Source: Dipteris shenzhenensis (lineage: Eukaryota > Polypodiophyta > Polypodiopsida > Gleicheniales). Taken from it: a stretch of DNA of 64,000 nucleotides. The notes below the pieces were generated by a model. It was not told where the DNA came from and did no database searches. It saw only the letters and a list, made by a program, of their open reading frames with translations. Location: NCBI GenBank assembly GCA_047967505.1, contig CM106540.1; one strand, written 5' to 3'. Of the stretch, positions 23,180 through 33,559 are shown in pieces (the stretch's first letter is position 1; each line of letters starts with the position of its first letter). The translations under genes and the position numbers were made by a program.

Positions 23180-24599
23180 GATGCAAATGAAGCAAAATCC
23201 CAAATGCTAGTGCCTGTAAGAGAGAATCACACCAAATACCAGGTGCACTCAAATGTGTATGCCACAATAGACTGAAATATCACCAAAACTCTTGTCTCAA
23301 AGCATCTGACTCATGTGCATATACTATGCATCCATATGAGCAAATCTGGCCCAAAAGAAAATGCCAACTGCAATGGCAATCCAAAATGCCAATAAGTGCC
23401 AAATGACTCAAGCATAAACACCGTCCACTGGCATATGCATTAATAATATCTCATCCAAGAGAGCATAGCACTATCAGTGCATCACCTGCAATGTGTCAAA
23501 GCTGTCCCTCAGCATAAAATACCATCCATGTGCAAAGCGTCCATAAAAAATAGCATTCCACAAGGCAATTTGGGCCTATCAACGCATCCAATAAGGATCG
23601 CAATCCATCCAAATGGCCTATAAAACATCCACTGGAACCCAATGCACACCACAAATGAGTGCACACTGCTCAAACTGCAACCGGAGTGATCTGCATAAGG
23701 TATGCTCAAGAAATCATAGTCCCACAGTAATGACCGCTACTGAAAATAGAACCTGAGATGCCTCAAAACATGGGTGCCATTGCATAATCGGACTCAACAA
23801 GAAAATCTACAAATATCTCTCTTCTACCGGAACTCCAAAATCCCAACCGATGAGTGAGAAATGGGAGTCAACACTTATCCACTGCCATGTGGCATAAATC
23901 TAAGGTTTCAAAACCTTAGAATGAAAAATGCATAACAGAGAGACGAAATCGAATACACAGAGATCTATAACTCTGAAAATCCTCCTCCAAATTGTGTAAG
24001 AATTGACAAGTAGGGGTTTTTGGGTGTCCGGAACGCAATGGGACAACCGTGGTCTCAATCACTGGGTCCAACACACGGACTGAAAAACGTTTTTGGAAAC
24101 AGAGCTATTTGTAAACTCCACTAGAGTGCGAATGATGAGCAACATAGAAGTTTTAGGACCTCCTGAGTCCACCGGAACTAATAGATCTGCAAATGGTTGC
24201 TCCAAACTTGAGTTCGAACACCCGGGTAGAAAACGCAGAAACTGATACAATGAGTAAAAAATCTAATGAAATGATCCTAGATTCAAGAATGAAGGTGTTT
24301 CCAAGCTCTTAAAGTGAAGTGGACACCAAAAGCAAGCAATAGTTGCCTCTACAAGTCAATATAGAGTCTGTGTCATCGAACGGAACAGGAAAAAGCTCAA
24401 AAAACAACTTTTTCTTTGAAAACACTTAACAGGCTCTCAAAACCACTTCGCTAAGCCAAAGTGACTTTTCCAAAGGTTCCTCCAAGGTCTCTACAGACTC
24501 AGATGCAAGTAAAGTCACCCACAAAGCTTCCACAGAGCTTCTCCTTTCTCCCACAGAGCTGCTGAGCTTCTAAGCATTCATGCACGCTCAGCTAGATCA

Positions 24600-24617
24600 C
24601 CCGGGCTCTGATACCAG
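24600..24617 (-). other. Primer binding site of the minus-strand Copia
   Basis: The minus strand reads CTGGTATCAGAGCCCGGG next to the 5' LTR, the iMet-type site and the same as at 9881-9898. Confidence 0.92.
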
Positions 24618-24618
24618 T

Positions 24619-24788
24619 TGAGAGTGCTCTCAACGGAAGCAAGAACGGAAGAGGGAGAGAGAGAAACAGAGAGCCACACAAGTTTTAATGGGTGCAAAAC
24701 CCCCTAATCTTCTTTTTCATTCATTTATATATGTGTTTAAGTATTGTACATAACCGGGGTAAAGGCACAGTGACCCTTAACCCCTGCA
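24619..24788 (-). repeat. 5' LTR of the minus-strand Copia (170 bp)
   Basis: On the plus strand it runs TGAGAGTGCT...CCCCTGCA. On its right is GGAAG, the target duplication shared with the left flank. Confidence 0.95.
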
Positions 24789-24930
24789 GGAAGCGTTGGG
24801 GAGATCATCTTCTACTCCTGTTGGAGCTTCGCCGCCGTTTGGTCGGCTAGAATGTGGGTTTTGCCCTTGTGCACCGCGACTGTAAAGTTGAATTCTAGCA
24901 GGATCAGCATCCACCTAATGATGCATCCAG
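24789..24930 (-). pseudogene. Antisense Gypsy pol fragment, upstream half
   Basis: The minus strand reads IRWMLILLEFNFTVAVHKGK, matching ITRWMLILLEFDFTIVVRKG of the Gypsy relic at about 3590-3650. After a frameshift it reads GEAPTGVEDDLPNAS up to the Copia insertion. It continues on the other side at 18920. RNase H and connection region; non-functional. Confidence 0.85.
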
Positions 24931-25018
24931 TATGCTCAAGTAGCAAAACATGGATTCCATACGGCTCTTGATATCACTAGCGACACTCAGCAGATGGAAT
25001 GTGTATCAGCCCGTTTCC
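24931..25018 (+). pseudogene. 88-bp fragment of Copia family 2 RT
   Basis: TATGCTCAAGTAGCAAAACA and the following bases match 51292-51377 of the Copia element at 48.2-52.6 kb (RT region, MDSIR.LDISLATLS-type segment) almost base for base. It directly abuts the Gypsy fragment, so the junction is a recombination or filler event between two elements. Confidence 0.85.
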
Positions 25019-25510
25019 TCAGATTATAACTCTTTGGGGAAGAAAGCGCATCGCCTCCTTGCCCACATCACAGTGTGGTTATAACAATTATATATTAAAT
25101 ATTATCACACAAATATTTTCAATTGCTCGTCCATTCAAAATTGCTTGTTTTCAATCTGAATTCTTACAACATTCCTCTCTTTTAATGCGTGTTATCTATG
25201 CGAGGGAGCAAGGAAATCCAAGATGGATGCAAGATTGAAGGATGATGACACCTTTATTCATATGGTTGTGGTCAATGTGACAATATTCTATAGACTGCAA
25301 CGAGGATTAGTCATTGTATCGCCTTATTCATGTATTTATTTGACTTGAGCTTCCAAACTATGGACGCCATTTTCTTGGAAAAAAAAATAGACGTCATGAA
25401 GTCAATAATAAATCACCACCCTTAACATTTGTAGGGAGGATCGGGTCCTAACGGACCCTGTGTCTCGCATCTTATGTCCACATTTTTACTCATTCACTTT
25501 TTCCCTTTAA
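25019..25510. other. Intergenic stretch upstream of TPLATE
   Basis: A/T-rich sequence with no recognisable gene or element. Short open frames have no domain. Confidence 0.4.
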
Positions 25511-25516
25511 ATTTTT

Positions 25517-25523
25517 TATAAAA
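25517..25523 (+). promoter_or_regulatory. Candidate TATA box of TPLATE
   Basis: TATAAAA lies 381 bp upstream of the TPLATE start codon in an A/T-rich block. No transcript evidence is available. A frame of 116 codons at 25523-25873 between it and the gene is Cys- and Leu-rich, has no domain and is more likely 5' UTR or promoter DNA than a gene. Confidence 0.3.
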
Positions 25524-25903
25524 TGCTAGGATTGAGGTTCAATTTCGAGTTAGTAGTTACGTGCTCAGGTTCAATTTCGAAAAAGCTGCATGCCCCAAAG
25601 CTAGTTTGTCGTTATAATGCTGAGTTTCACAAAAATTGTGGCAAGCTCTTTGGAGAGTGTTTGTGGGCTTGCGACATGGGGGAAATGGGATGGTGTTGGA
25701 GTCTTGGTTCTTTTACAATAGAGAGAAGAGAAGAGAGGTGGTCTAGTTTTAGCACTTGTAGACTAAAATGTTGTTGTTGCTTATGTTTTTACTTGTCCAC
25801 TGCTAATAAAAATGGAAGCAATGTAAAGTTGGCCTCCGTTTGTGATTTGATTCAAACCAAGCTTCCAACATAAAAACGAGGAGACAACGAGCAGCGCTCA
25901 GCG

Positions 25904-27631
25904 ATGGACGTGGTGCTGGTGCAGATCCGAGGAGACTTGGCGTCCAACGACGCTATCCGGCAAGCGCAGGCGCTGCTGCACGCCTTGCAATGGGGAGCCG
26001 CCGGGAAAGATATCTCATCGGTGTCGCGGGCTGCCTGCGATGAGATCATCGCCAGCCCTGCCAACGCAGTGTGCAAGAAACTTGCTTTCGATCTCATTCG
26101 TGGCACCCGCCTTACTGCGGAGCAGTGGGAGACTGTCTGTCGAGGCATCAAGAATGATTTCGATTTTCCGGATCCCGATGTCACTGCTGCTGGCGTCTCC
26201 TTCCTCGCTGCTATTCCTTCCTGGCGACTCGGCAAACTCGTTATCGATTGTAGTAAGGAAATTTCATCGTGCATCACCAGCGACAACAATCACCTCAGGT
26301 ACGCCATCACTGAGACCCTTGGATGCATCCTTGCTCGGGACGATGTGGTGACATTGTGTGAATCGAGCGGGGCTCTTTCCGACAAGGTCGGAACTTGGTG
26401 GAAGCAGATCGGACAGACCATGCTGGATGTATCGGATGCGGTCTCCAGAGTGGCTTTTGAGGCAGTGGGACGCCTTTTCTCCGAGTTTACTACCAAGAGA
26501 ATGAGCCGTCTTGCGGGCGATAAGCTCATTCCAACCGAGGCTTCCCTAGCAATTCGTTCGAACTGGGTGACCGCAATGTGCAAATTTGTGTGGGAGAAGC
26601 GAAATTTACTGATGGCACGGTCGCTTGTGCTCCCAACAGAGAGTTTTCGCTCGACTGTACATCCTCTGGTGTTTGCTGTCAAAGCTGTTGCAACCGGCAT
26701 GGTGGAAGAAATGCAGGCTATCTCAGGAAACGATGGCAGTCCACGAGGTCCTATTGGAGAGAAGGATTTTGTAAACGCAGAGAGAATTTTAGGAGTTTCC
26801 GATCTTGTTTCGCATCTCGTCCCGTTCCTATCGTCTCTAGATCCCGCGCTGGTTTTTGAAGTCGGGGTCAATCTACTATCCCTCGCAGATGTTCCTGGAG
26901 GCAAACCAGAGTGGGCATCTGCTTCTATCACCGCAATTTTAACATTATGGGACAGACAGGAATTCATTGCAGGGAGAGAAAGTATCGTGAGGGCAGTTGT
27001 ACAAAATCTTCAACTTCTAGATCTTCACATGCAAGTATCCTTATTCAAGAGATTACTCACAATGGTGAGAAATCTGAGGGTGGAGGCAGATCGGATGCAC
27101 GCTTTGGCTTGTATCTGCCGCACTGCCCTTTGCGTGGATTTGTTTGCAAAGGAAAGCGTGAGAAGGGGTCAGAAGCCTCTACCCGGAACTGATATTGCCT
27201 CTCTATTTGAGGACCCCAAGACCAGAGAGGATCTTACAAGTGTAAGTAGCTCAGGTCTTTTCAGAGAGGAGCTGGTTGCTTGCTTAGTGGAAAGCTGTTT
27301 TCAGCTTTCCTTACCCCTTCCAAGGCAGAATTCTTCAGGGACAGAGAGCAGGGTGATTGGAGCCTTAGCATATGGAGCAGGATATGAAGCAATGAGCTGG
27401 ACTCAGACTGCTCTTGAGGTGGTGGAGGTATGCAAGCCTTGTGTGAAATGGGACTGTGAAGGAAGGACATATGCGATGGACTGTTATTTGAAGCTTCTTG
27501 TGAGGCTTTGCCATGTATATGACACAAGAGGGGGCGTGAAGAAAGTCAAAGATGGTGCATCTCAAGAGCAAATCTTGAATGAGACCCGGCTGCAGAAGCT
27601 GCAGCGTCAACTTGTGAAAGATTTAGCCGAG
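25904..27631 (+). CDS. TPLATE: TPLATE exon 1 (residues 1-576)
   Basis: Encodes the N-terminal half of TPLATE, the beta-adaptin-like large subunit of the TPLATE complex (TSET). This plant endocytic adaptor works with AP-2 and clathrin at the plasma membrane and cell plate. The start MDVVLVQIRGDLASNDA and highly conserved blocks such as VCKKLAFDLIRGTRLT, PDPDVTAAGVSFLAA, ALACICRTALCVDLFAKES and PCVKWDCEGRTYAMDCYLK identify it. The region is an alpha-solenoid adaptin trunk. Exon 1 is one uninterrupted frame ending GAG, followed by the donor GTCAGT at 27632. Composition is richer in G+C than the surrounding transposons. In plants TPLATE is essential, notably for pollen. I recognised it from memory of the plant family. 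Confidence 0.95.
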
Positions 27632-27838
27632 GTCAGTCTGTTTCCTCAGACAGCTGGTACAGTCCATTTTCCCTGTTTCAAGCGATCGTTCTAGTAACTT
27701 GAAGTGTCAGTGTTAGGTTGTCACAAAATGTTTAAAAAGGAATGCTTCGCAGTTCTGTCATTCACGTGCTCAGGTGTTATTGTGTTGAGTTCTCCCTTTT
27801 TCCAATCTTGTGCTGGCTGATTATTTTCTGAAGAACAG
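27632..27838 (+). other. TPLATE: TPLATE intron 1 (207 bp)
   Basis: GT at 27632 and AG at 27837-27838. Joining the flanking exons keeps phase 0 and restores the conserved text LVKDLAE followed by VATPRLLARLIWALAEH. It is the only short intron visible in the gene. Confidence 0.9.
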
Positions 27839-28203
27839 GTGGCTACACCCAGGCTTTTGGCACGGCTGATCTGGGCACTGGCAGAGCATTTTGATTTGGA
27901 TGGCTTAGATCCTCTCCTGGCAGATGACCCTGATGATCCTCTCAACATTATAATCGCAAATGTGCACAAAATTCTATTTAATGCAGATTCTCCATTAAAT
28001 ACAGCAACAAACAGACTCCAGGACATTCAAGCAGTTTTGCTATGCTTACAGCATTTGGGCTCTCGTCACCCTAGGGCCGCCCAACTGTTGACTAAGGAAC
28101 TTGAAGACTTTCGGGCTAGCCCATTTTCTGATTCAGTCAACAAGCACCAGTGCCGCCTTATCTTGCAGATATTCAAGCATATCTTGAAGCATCCGGAGTC
28201 CAG
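27839..28203 (+). CDS. TPLATE: TPLATE exon 2 (about residues 577-698)
   Basis: Frame VATPRLLARLIWALAEHFDL, then LLADDPDDPLNIIIANVHKI and QLLTKELEDFRASPFSDSVN, ending HPES plus two bases of a split Arg codon before GT at 28204. It continues the adaptin trunk of TPLATE, and the DDP-DPLNIIIAN block is strongly conserved in plant TPLATE proteins. The first codon is GTG (Val) because the exon continues from exon 1. It is not a start. Confidence 0.94.
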
Positions 28204-28521
28204 GTCTGCTAGCGTAATTCTTGGATGATGAGTGATTTTTCATTGTTTTTATTTTCCATTTGTTGGTGTACATACTTTGGGAGGGGCTTGTGTTGATAAA
28301 GAAGCTCGAGTGTCCAGGTTTAGGCATGCATTTGAAAGTCTTCATTTTCTGTGATGTAATTAGTCTATCATTCATATTGGTAGTTTTGATCGAAGCTCTC
28401 GACAATCTGTTGGAAAAGTTACTAAACTGTGTAAGTCAGCTGTCTTTTCTTTCTCATTTTTTCTGTCCCTGTTGTAAGTACCTACATGATATTCTGGAAG
28501 AGTAAACAGCGATACATCAGT

Positions 28522-29373
28522 TTAAGTCTGAGAGTCTTTTGGTTTTGATTTAAACTCTCTGATTAGTGCTACGCCTTCACAGTAAACTGCCCATTTTCCA
28601 TCCTTTCTGGCAGCCCTGACTCTAGCTAATTCAGTTGCCTTAATCTTGAGTTGAGCTTGTGTAAGTTCCTGTGCTATACATACTTGGGTGCCCTTCAACT
28701 TGTAAGATTGTCGAAGAAGCTTGATCCGCATATCTTTTGACTTCAATGTAAGGATTGCATGACCTCTATAGTGCAAAATAGGAGCTGGCCTGGAGTCGTC
28801 ATCATCCTGCTCATCATCATTCACCCATTCAATGTTGGGCAAGCTTGCTTTGATCTTTGCCAATATTTCACTATATGTGTCCTCTTTGTACCAATCTTCT
28901 GGGAGTCCCCCTATTCTAATCTTCAGCGCATTATCACATCTGGCTTCATGTTCTTTAATCTCTGCTTGAATATCAGACTTACTTGCTTTGTTGTCCACTT
29001 TCACAATCACTTCCTTCTTAGCAGTTTGTACTTCAGTGTGAACAAGATCTTTGACGACTAGTTGCGGGGTAGGGGGGGAATCCTTACAAGATTTTATAGC
29101 CTCATCAATTACTGCCTGCTTACCAGGCCCTTCCAGAATGTGAAGTCGGGCCTTTACTTGTGCCAACTCCAATCATAGCACTCTCACTGCCTGATGCAGA
29201 TAAAAAATCTGATCCATTTGCTCGAGGATGGGTCGTTTTGAGCCTTCTTGTTGGTAATTGCGTGCACAGGGAGAGGGTGTCATGGCTGCAAGTGTAGAGT
29301 TCCGAGTCTTGATGGATGTTGAAGTAGTTGAGGGAATTGAGGGGGACTTGGAGGAGAGGGTAGGCCAGTCCAT
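28522..29373 (-). pseudogene. LINE ORF1 (L1-type RNA-binding protein), one stop
   Basis: From MDWPTLSSKSPSIPSTTSTS at 29373 the frame is open except for one stop at 29173-29175. It contains a coiled-coil-like stretch, then LKIRIGGLPEDWYKED, AILTLKSKDMRIKLLRQSYK and VCIAQELTQAQLKIKA...WAVYCEGVALIREF. This order (RRM-like core, then a basic C-terminal domain) is that of L1 ORF1 proteins, which package LINE RNA. Assignment is by motif, not by search. Confidence 0.75.
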
Positions 29374-29688
29374 TATTCGCTGTATGTTGAACCCCCTAGC
29401 TTAACCTAACCCTCGGGTTGGGTTGGGGGTTTAGCCCAACTCGAGGTTAAGGAGGACTAGGACTAGGTACGGATGGGAGGTATGGAGAGGTGTTGACAGG
29501 GGGAGGTACGGATGTATGACTCCGAGCTGTGGTATGGACGATGAAGGACGAAGGTACGGACGGAGTGTTGTGGTACTGACGACGAAGGTACGGACGAAGG
29601 TGCGGATGGGCTGTACGGTACGGGGAGAGGCTGAGCGGTTGTACGGAGGAGGTACGGACGGGCTGTACGGTACAGGGAGAGGCTGAGC

Positions 29689-29694
<6 letters not shown>
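28522..29694 (-). mobile_element. LINE B: 5' UTR and ORF1, 3' part missing
   Basis: On the minus strand, about 320 bp of GTACGG-rich 5' sequence is followed by an ORF1 reading frame. ORF2 is absent: the element ends at about 28522 soon after the ORF1 stop. Its 5' side abuts the (GA)n tract that also borders LINE A, so the two lie head to tail. Confidence 0.75.

Positions 29695-29734
<40 letters not shown>
29695..29734. repeat. (GA)n microsatellite at the LINE A 3' end
   Basis: About 20 uninterrupted GA units. On the minus strand the LINE A 3' end GACTTTAATAGAG passes straight into (TC)n with no poly(A). Confidence 0.95.
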
Positions 29735-29737
<3 letters not shown>

Positions 29738-30905
29738 CTATTAAAGTCTTCAGAAGACCAAAAAGAGTCTATGAGACTGAAAGAAACTGATACAATGAAA
29801 CTGATGGGTGGAGCTGCTAAACGGGCATCAATACGCAGGACAAATTCAAAATCCATAACCCCGTACATAGAAGCGAAAAAACTCTCTGAGTGGAAGCCAG
29901 TGAGAGTGCCAGCCCTAGGAGGGGGATGTTGGGGTGTGAGGCTGCAAAAACCCTGTGATATAGCGCTGGTATCTGTCAGCATGTACAACTCGCTGAAGTC
30001 TCCTGATTGTAGCCTTGCGGTGGTGACAAAAGATCCCAATGCTGCTGGAGAGGCAGTAGAGAGAATTGATGTCAGCTGAGTGGAGTCCTCCAATATCTGC
30101 TGGTAGTCCTCCCTAATATGTGCATATCGGGGGCACTGTAGAGCCACATGTGCCTCCGTCTCAACTGTCTGCATGTCACAAAGGGTATAGACTCTAGCAT
30201 GTCTAGGCTGATGCATCCAAGCTCCCTTCTCAATTGCAAATGTATGAGATCTGGTACGAAACCTGGCTATGTTTCTGCGATATAGAAGGGGGATAGGTGT
30301 GCTAATATAAGGCCGAGCATGAGTCTCTATGGACATGTATGTAGACCAACATTTGGGATTCATGTTGTCTTGGTAATATTCCAGCTTTCTGCCGGGATAT
30401 CAACCCCTAAGTATTTGAAGGTGCTGACATACTCAATAATCTGTCCATCAAAGGTGATCTCAGGGCGGTAAGCCTTCGGACTCCAAGCCCAAAGTGGATA
30501 ATCCACAAAGCAAAAAAATGAAGTGCGTCCTCTCAATCTGCACTCATCCTTGAGGACTCTCGAGGTAATAGGGTGGTCGGCTTTCTTGTGCTCCTTGCGA
30601 AAGCCTACTTGTCCAGTGGCCCTTTTCTGGGCCTCTTCTGCCCATGAGCTGATTTTTATTTCAAGCACCGTACTGAAGAGCTTGGCCAATGTAGAGCTGA
30701 CCATTATAGTTCTGTAATTTGTGACTGAATTTTTGTCTACACCCTTGTGTAAAGGATGGACCCAATTTTCTTGCCATTCCTTAGGAAAACCATGGTGTAG
30801 AGCATGTGTTAGGATGTGTGAGAGCCATGTTCTTGCTCGGTCCCCTGTCCATTTCACAAATTCAGCCTGTATCTTCATGTGATTTGAGGCTTTGCCATTA
30901 GCCAT
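29735..30905 (-). pseudogene. LINE A ORF2 remnants: RT and zf-RVT
   Basis: RT motifs readable: NWVHPLHKGVDKNSVTNYRT, QVGFRKEHKKADHPIT and TSFFCFVDY. The YADD catalytic region is missing, and the frame jumps to TFDGQIIEYVSTFKYLGVDI. After another gap, NIARFRTRSHTFAIEKGAW leads to a zinc finger (CDMQTVETEAHVALQCPRY). The missing catalytic block makes it inactive. The family resembles the LINE pieces at 53.6 and 63.0 kb. Confidence 0.8.
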
Positions 30906-30957
30906 CTTCTTTAGTCCAGCTTCAATGTCTTCAAAGGTAAAAGGACTAGTACATGTG

Positions 30958-30960
<3 letters not shown>
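29735..30960 (-). mobile_element. LINE A: ORF2 fragment with internal deletions, between two (GA)n tracts
   Basis: On the minus strand it begins directly after a (TC)n tract with SPFTFEDIEAGLKKMANGKAS, reads RT segments, a zf-RVT zinc finger and a 3' UTR, and ends in another (TC)n tract. A non-LTR retrotransposon copy, 5'-truncated and internally deleted. Both ends coincide with the same dinucleotide repeat (29695-29734 and 30961-30998), which fits insertion into a (GA)n site. Confidence 0.82.

Positions 30961-30998
<38 letters not shown>
30961..30998. repeat. (GA)n microsatellite at the LINE A 5' end
   Basis: About 19 GA units bounding LINE A on its 5' side. Confidence 0.95.
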
Positions 30999-31000
<2 letters not shown>

Positions 31001-32047
31001 CTTGTTTTTTGCTCTCTTTGTTTCTTGATTTTTTTGTTTATTTTTGCTTAGTCTTCTTCTTCCTTTTCTCTTTATTTCTTGTTATCTTTCCCTTTTGTTT
31101 ATTTGACGTATTTTAGTAAGCACTGGGTTTGTCCAAGAGACTCCCCGGGTCTTTAGAAGCTCAATATAGTTGCTTATGCTTGGGTACTGATGACGACATA
31201 AGCATTGCTTTGCTTGCTAGGTATGTCTTCCTTCTGTTAAAAAAAAAAATTGTTAGCTCATTTTTCTTCTCTTTCGTTTCTCTTTTATTTTCATTGTATG
31301 AATTAGAACTTTAGAACAACAAATATCTGAATTTGTATGATTGGATATATTCTAGTCTTACAAAGGGGGGTGTGTGTGTGCGTGTGTATGCAAATTTCAC
31401 TGCTGCCAAATGATATTGTGATAACTTTTACTAGCAGTGCATTTAACTTTTCTAAGCTTTTTTGATAAACGCTAGTTTTCACAAGCAGTTGTAGCTTGAA
31501 TGAAGAGAATCTGGAAGTAGACGTCTTGCCTTTCAAATCGGATGTGACAAGAACCAAATTTCTGTGGCCGTAAAAATTTAAAGGGTAACACCTGTTTCCA
31601 TGAAGTCATCTGCAAATACAATGAAAATCGCAGGAAAGAAATGGAGGTGGCACGAAACAGAGGACTGAATGGAATAGGTGTTGCTCAAGACTAGAGCAAT
31701 TGATTGAATGAATTGTGCCTTCTTTTTAGATTACTTGTGGACCTTTTTTCTAAAATATTAAAGAAAAAGGGATCTTGAAAGACTGTTGTTGTCGCCTCTC
31801 CATACTAGGCAAACCCCTGAAATTGTACTTGACGGAGACATTGGGTGCTCTCTTCATGAATGTCCAATATAGTCCTGCACAGAAAGTGGGTGTTTTGATA
31901 ACTACTCAGCAATGTGGAGATCATCTCATCATCAACGATTATTAAATTTTATTTAAGTACATGTTTGAAAGACATGAACCCCCATATATATATTCTGCAA
32001 ATTTTCCTGCATTTTAAGAACGCTTACAGAATGAATATTTATGGCAG

Positions 32048-32351
32048 ATGGGCAGGGTCAGCAGAAGCTACTGGGGATTATCCTTTCAGTCATCATAAGC
32101 TTTCAGTGCAGTATTTTGATGCATCTGCAGCACAGGACAGGAAGTTAGAAGATCTGGTCCATAAGGCTGTCCAAGAGCTGTGGAGGCCTGCACCGAGTGA
32201 ACTCATGCTTCTTATCACTAAGGGGGCTGGTTCTTCTTTATTAAAACCTCCGCCTAGCAGTCGCACTTTATCTGGAAGCAGTGATCCATGCTATGTTGAG
32301 GCGTATCATTTAATGGATCCAAATGATGGTCGTTTGACGTTACATATGAAG
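32048..32351 (+). CDS. TPLATE: TPLATE exon 3 (about residues 699-799)
   Basis: After the acceptor AG at 32046-32047 the split codon completes Arg and the frame reads WAGSAEATGDYPFSHHKLSV, then DASAAQDRKLEDLVHKAVQE, LWRPAPSELMLLITKG and SSDPCYVEAYHLMDPNDGRL, ending LTLHMK before GTATGA at 32352. The segment GDYPFSHHKL and SDPCY-EAYHL are hallmarks of plant TPLATE. The exon leads from the trunk into the appendage part. No start codon in the exon should be used. Confidence 0.93.
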
Positions 32352-33444
32352 GTATGATTTTATTTCTTGTATGTTTTTGTTCAATAATCGAATCTTACAT
32401 GACTTGCTGTGAGCAATATGGTTAAACATACTAATCAAGGAAGTTTACATGGTTTGCATGTTTGTTGCCATATTATTGGCCTATTTTTTAAAATCTTGAA
32501 TACTGCTTTAATCTTTTCAGTCAAGCTTTCAGTGTGTGCGTGTTTGCTTTGATTTTCCTTTAAGCAACCTAGAGGTGTACCTAAGAGCTTCCAGAATCTT
32601 TGGAACTCCAATGGCAGCTTATTCTCGAATATTGGTGAGAAATAAGTGTTGTTTTGCTTATTGAATAGCCCCCCTCCTTGCCACCCACACATAGCCCATA
32701 TATCCACCACCAGCACCCCCTCCCCCCGGTTTCCTTAGAAGAATTTTCAACTAAATTCAAAATTGAAACAATCCTGAAAACTGATATTTAATTTTGAAAC
32801 ATTCACATAATCCAATTTCAAGTACATGCATCACACAGAGGTAGGGGTCAGAGAGGAACTTAATAGTAGGTTCATCAACACAGCATAGGGTCTTCCGTAT
32901 GAGCCCTTAGTTTGTCTTTACCTATTATTCTAGAGATACAATCTAGCATCTACATCCACTTGGTTGTGAACGGGACCTAGGAACCCTAGCAATTGAATAT
33001 ACAATAAGTATGTAGAATCCTCAAAATGACGATCTTTCTTCAAACAAAATAGAGAGGCAGAGTGATACAAAATACGAAGCTCCAAAACTATCCTAATATT
33101 ATAGGATGTGGCTATAAACTCTAGGTACTAGGCCCTTCAAGATGGAACAAAGCTCAGCTATGTAGGACGTTCAAACACGACCCACTTCAAACCTTCTAGC
33201 CAAATCGCCTATGCTTTTTCACACATTACATAGTCCATACCTTCGGATCAAAGCCAAAGTTGTATGGTGAAAACGACAATCTCCTATGCCACCTTTTTTC
33301 TCCTAGGACAGACGATTTCAATGTAGAAGCTTGAATCAAGTTGAAATTCACATGGAGCTGTACTTCTTTACTCTTTCGGGTGTTCTCCCTTGCTATATAT
33401 ACAGTTTTCTTTGTCTTTATTAGTGTCTGTTCTCTCTCTCTCTC

Positions 33445-33475
<31 letters not shown>

Positions 33476-33559
33476 GCATGCTTCCGCGCATTTCACACTC
33501 TCACAGCAAGATAGGTAAGAACCTAATGTACTTCTTTTCCTAAACTGTGCAAGAATCTT

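Larger units (their letters stand above)
18921..24788 (-). mobile_element. Structurally complete Copia element (family 1), minus strand, TSD GGAAG
   Basis: 5868 bp with two 170-bp LTRs (right, 24619-24788, is the 5' LTR; left, 18921-19090, is the 3' LTR). The 5-bp target duplication GGAAG is present at 18916-18920 and 24789-24793. On the minus strand it has a primer site, a 1.4-kb leader, gag, protease, integrase, RT and RNase H in Copia order. The coding region carries several stops and at least three frameshifts, so it is not autonomous. Some LTR differences are visible. It is inserted in an antisense Gypsy pol copy. Confidence 0.95.
28204..32047 (+). other. TPLATE: TPLATE intron 2 (3844 bp)
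   Basis: Donor GTCTGC at 28204, acceptor GGCAG ending at 32047. About 2.4 kb of it is two antisense LINE pieces (28522-30960) bounded by (GA)n tracts. The parts at 28204-28521 and 31000-32047 are A/T-rich intron sequence without other recognisable content. Confidence 0.9.

Noticed and set aside
25523-25873. 116-codon plus-strand frame before TPLATE
   Set aside because: Low-complexity Cys/Leu content without a domain. Likely promoter or 5' UTR.
26290-26967. 225-codon antisense frame inside TPLATE exon 1
   Set aside because: It is the shadow of a conserved coding exon on the other strand.
29431-29700. Thr/Pro/Leu-rich C-terminal extension of the LINE A frame
   Set aside because: It reads through the (TC)n tract into the LINE B 5' UTR, so it is not a real protein extension.
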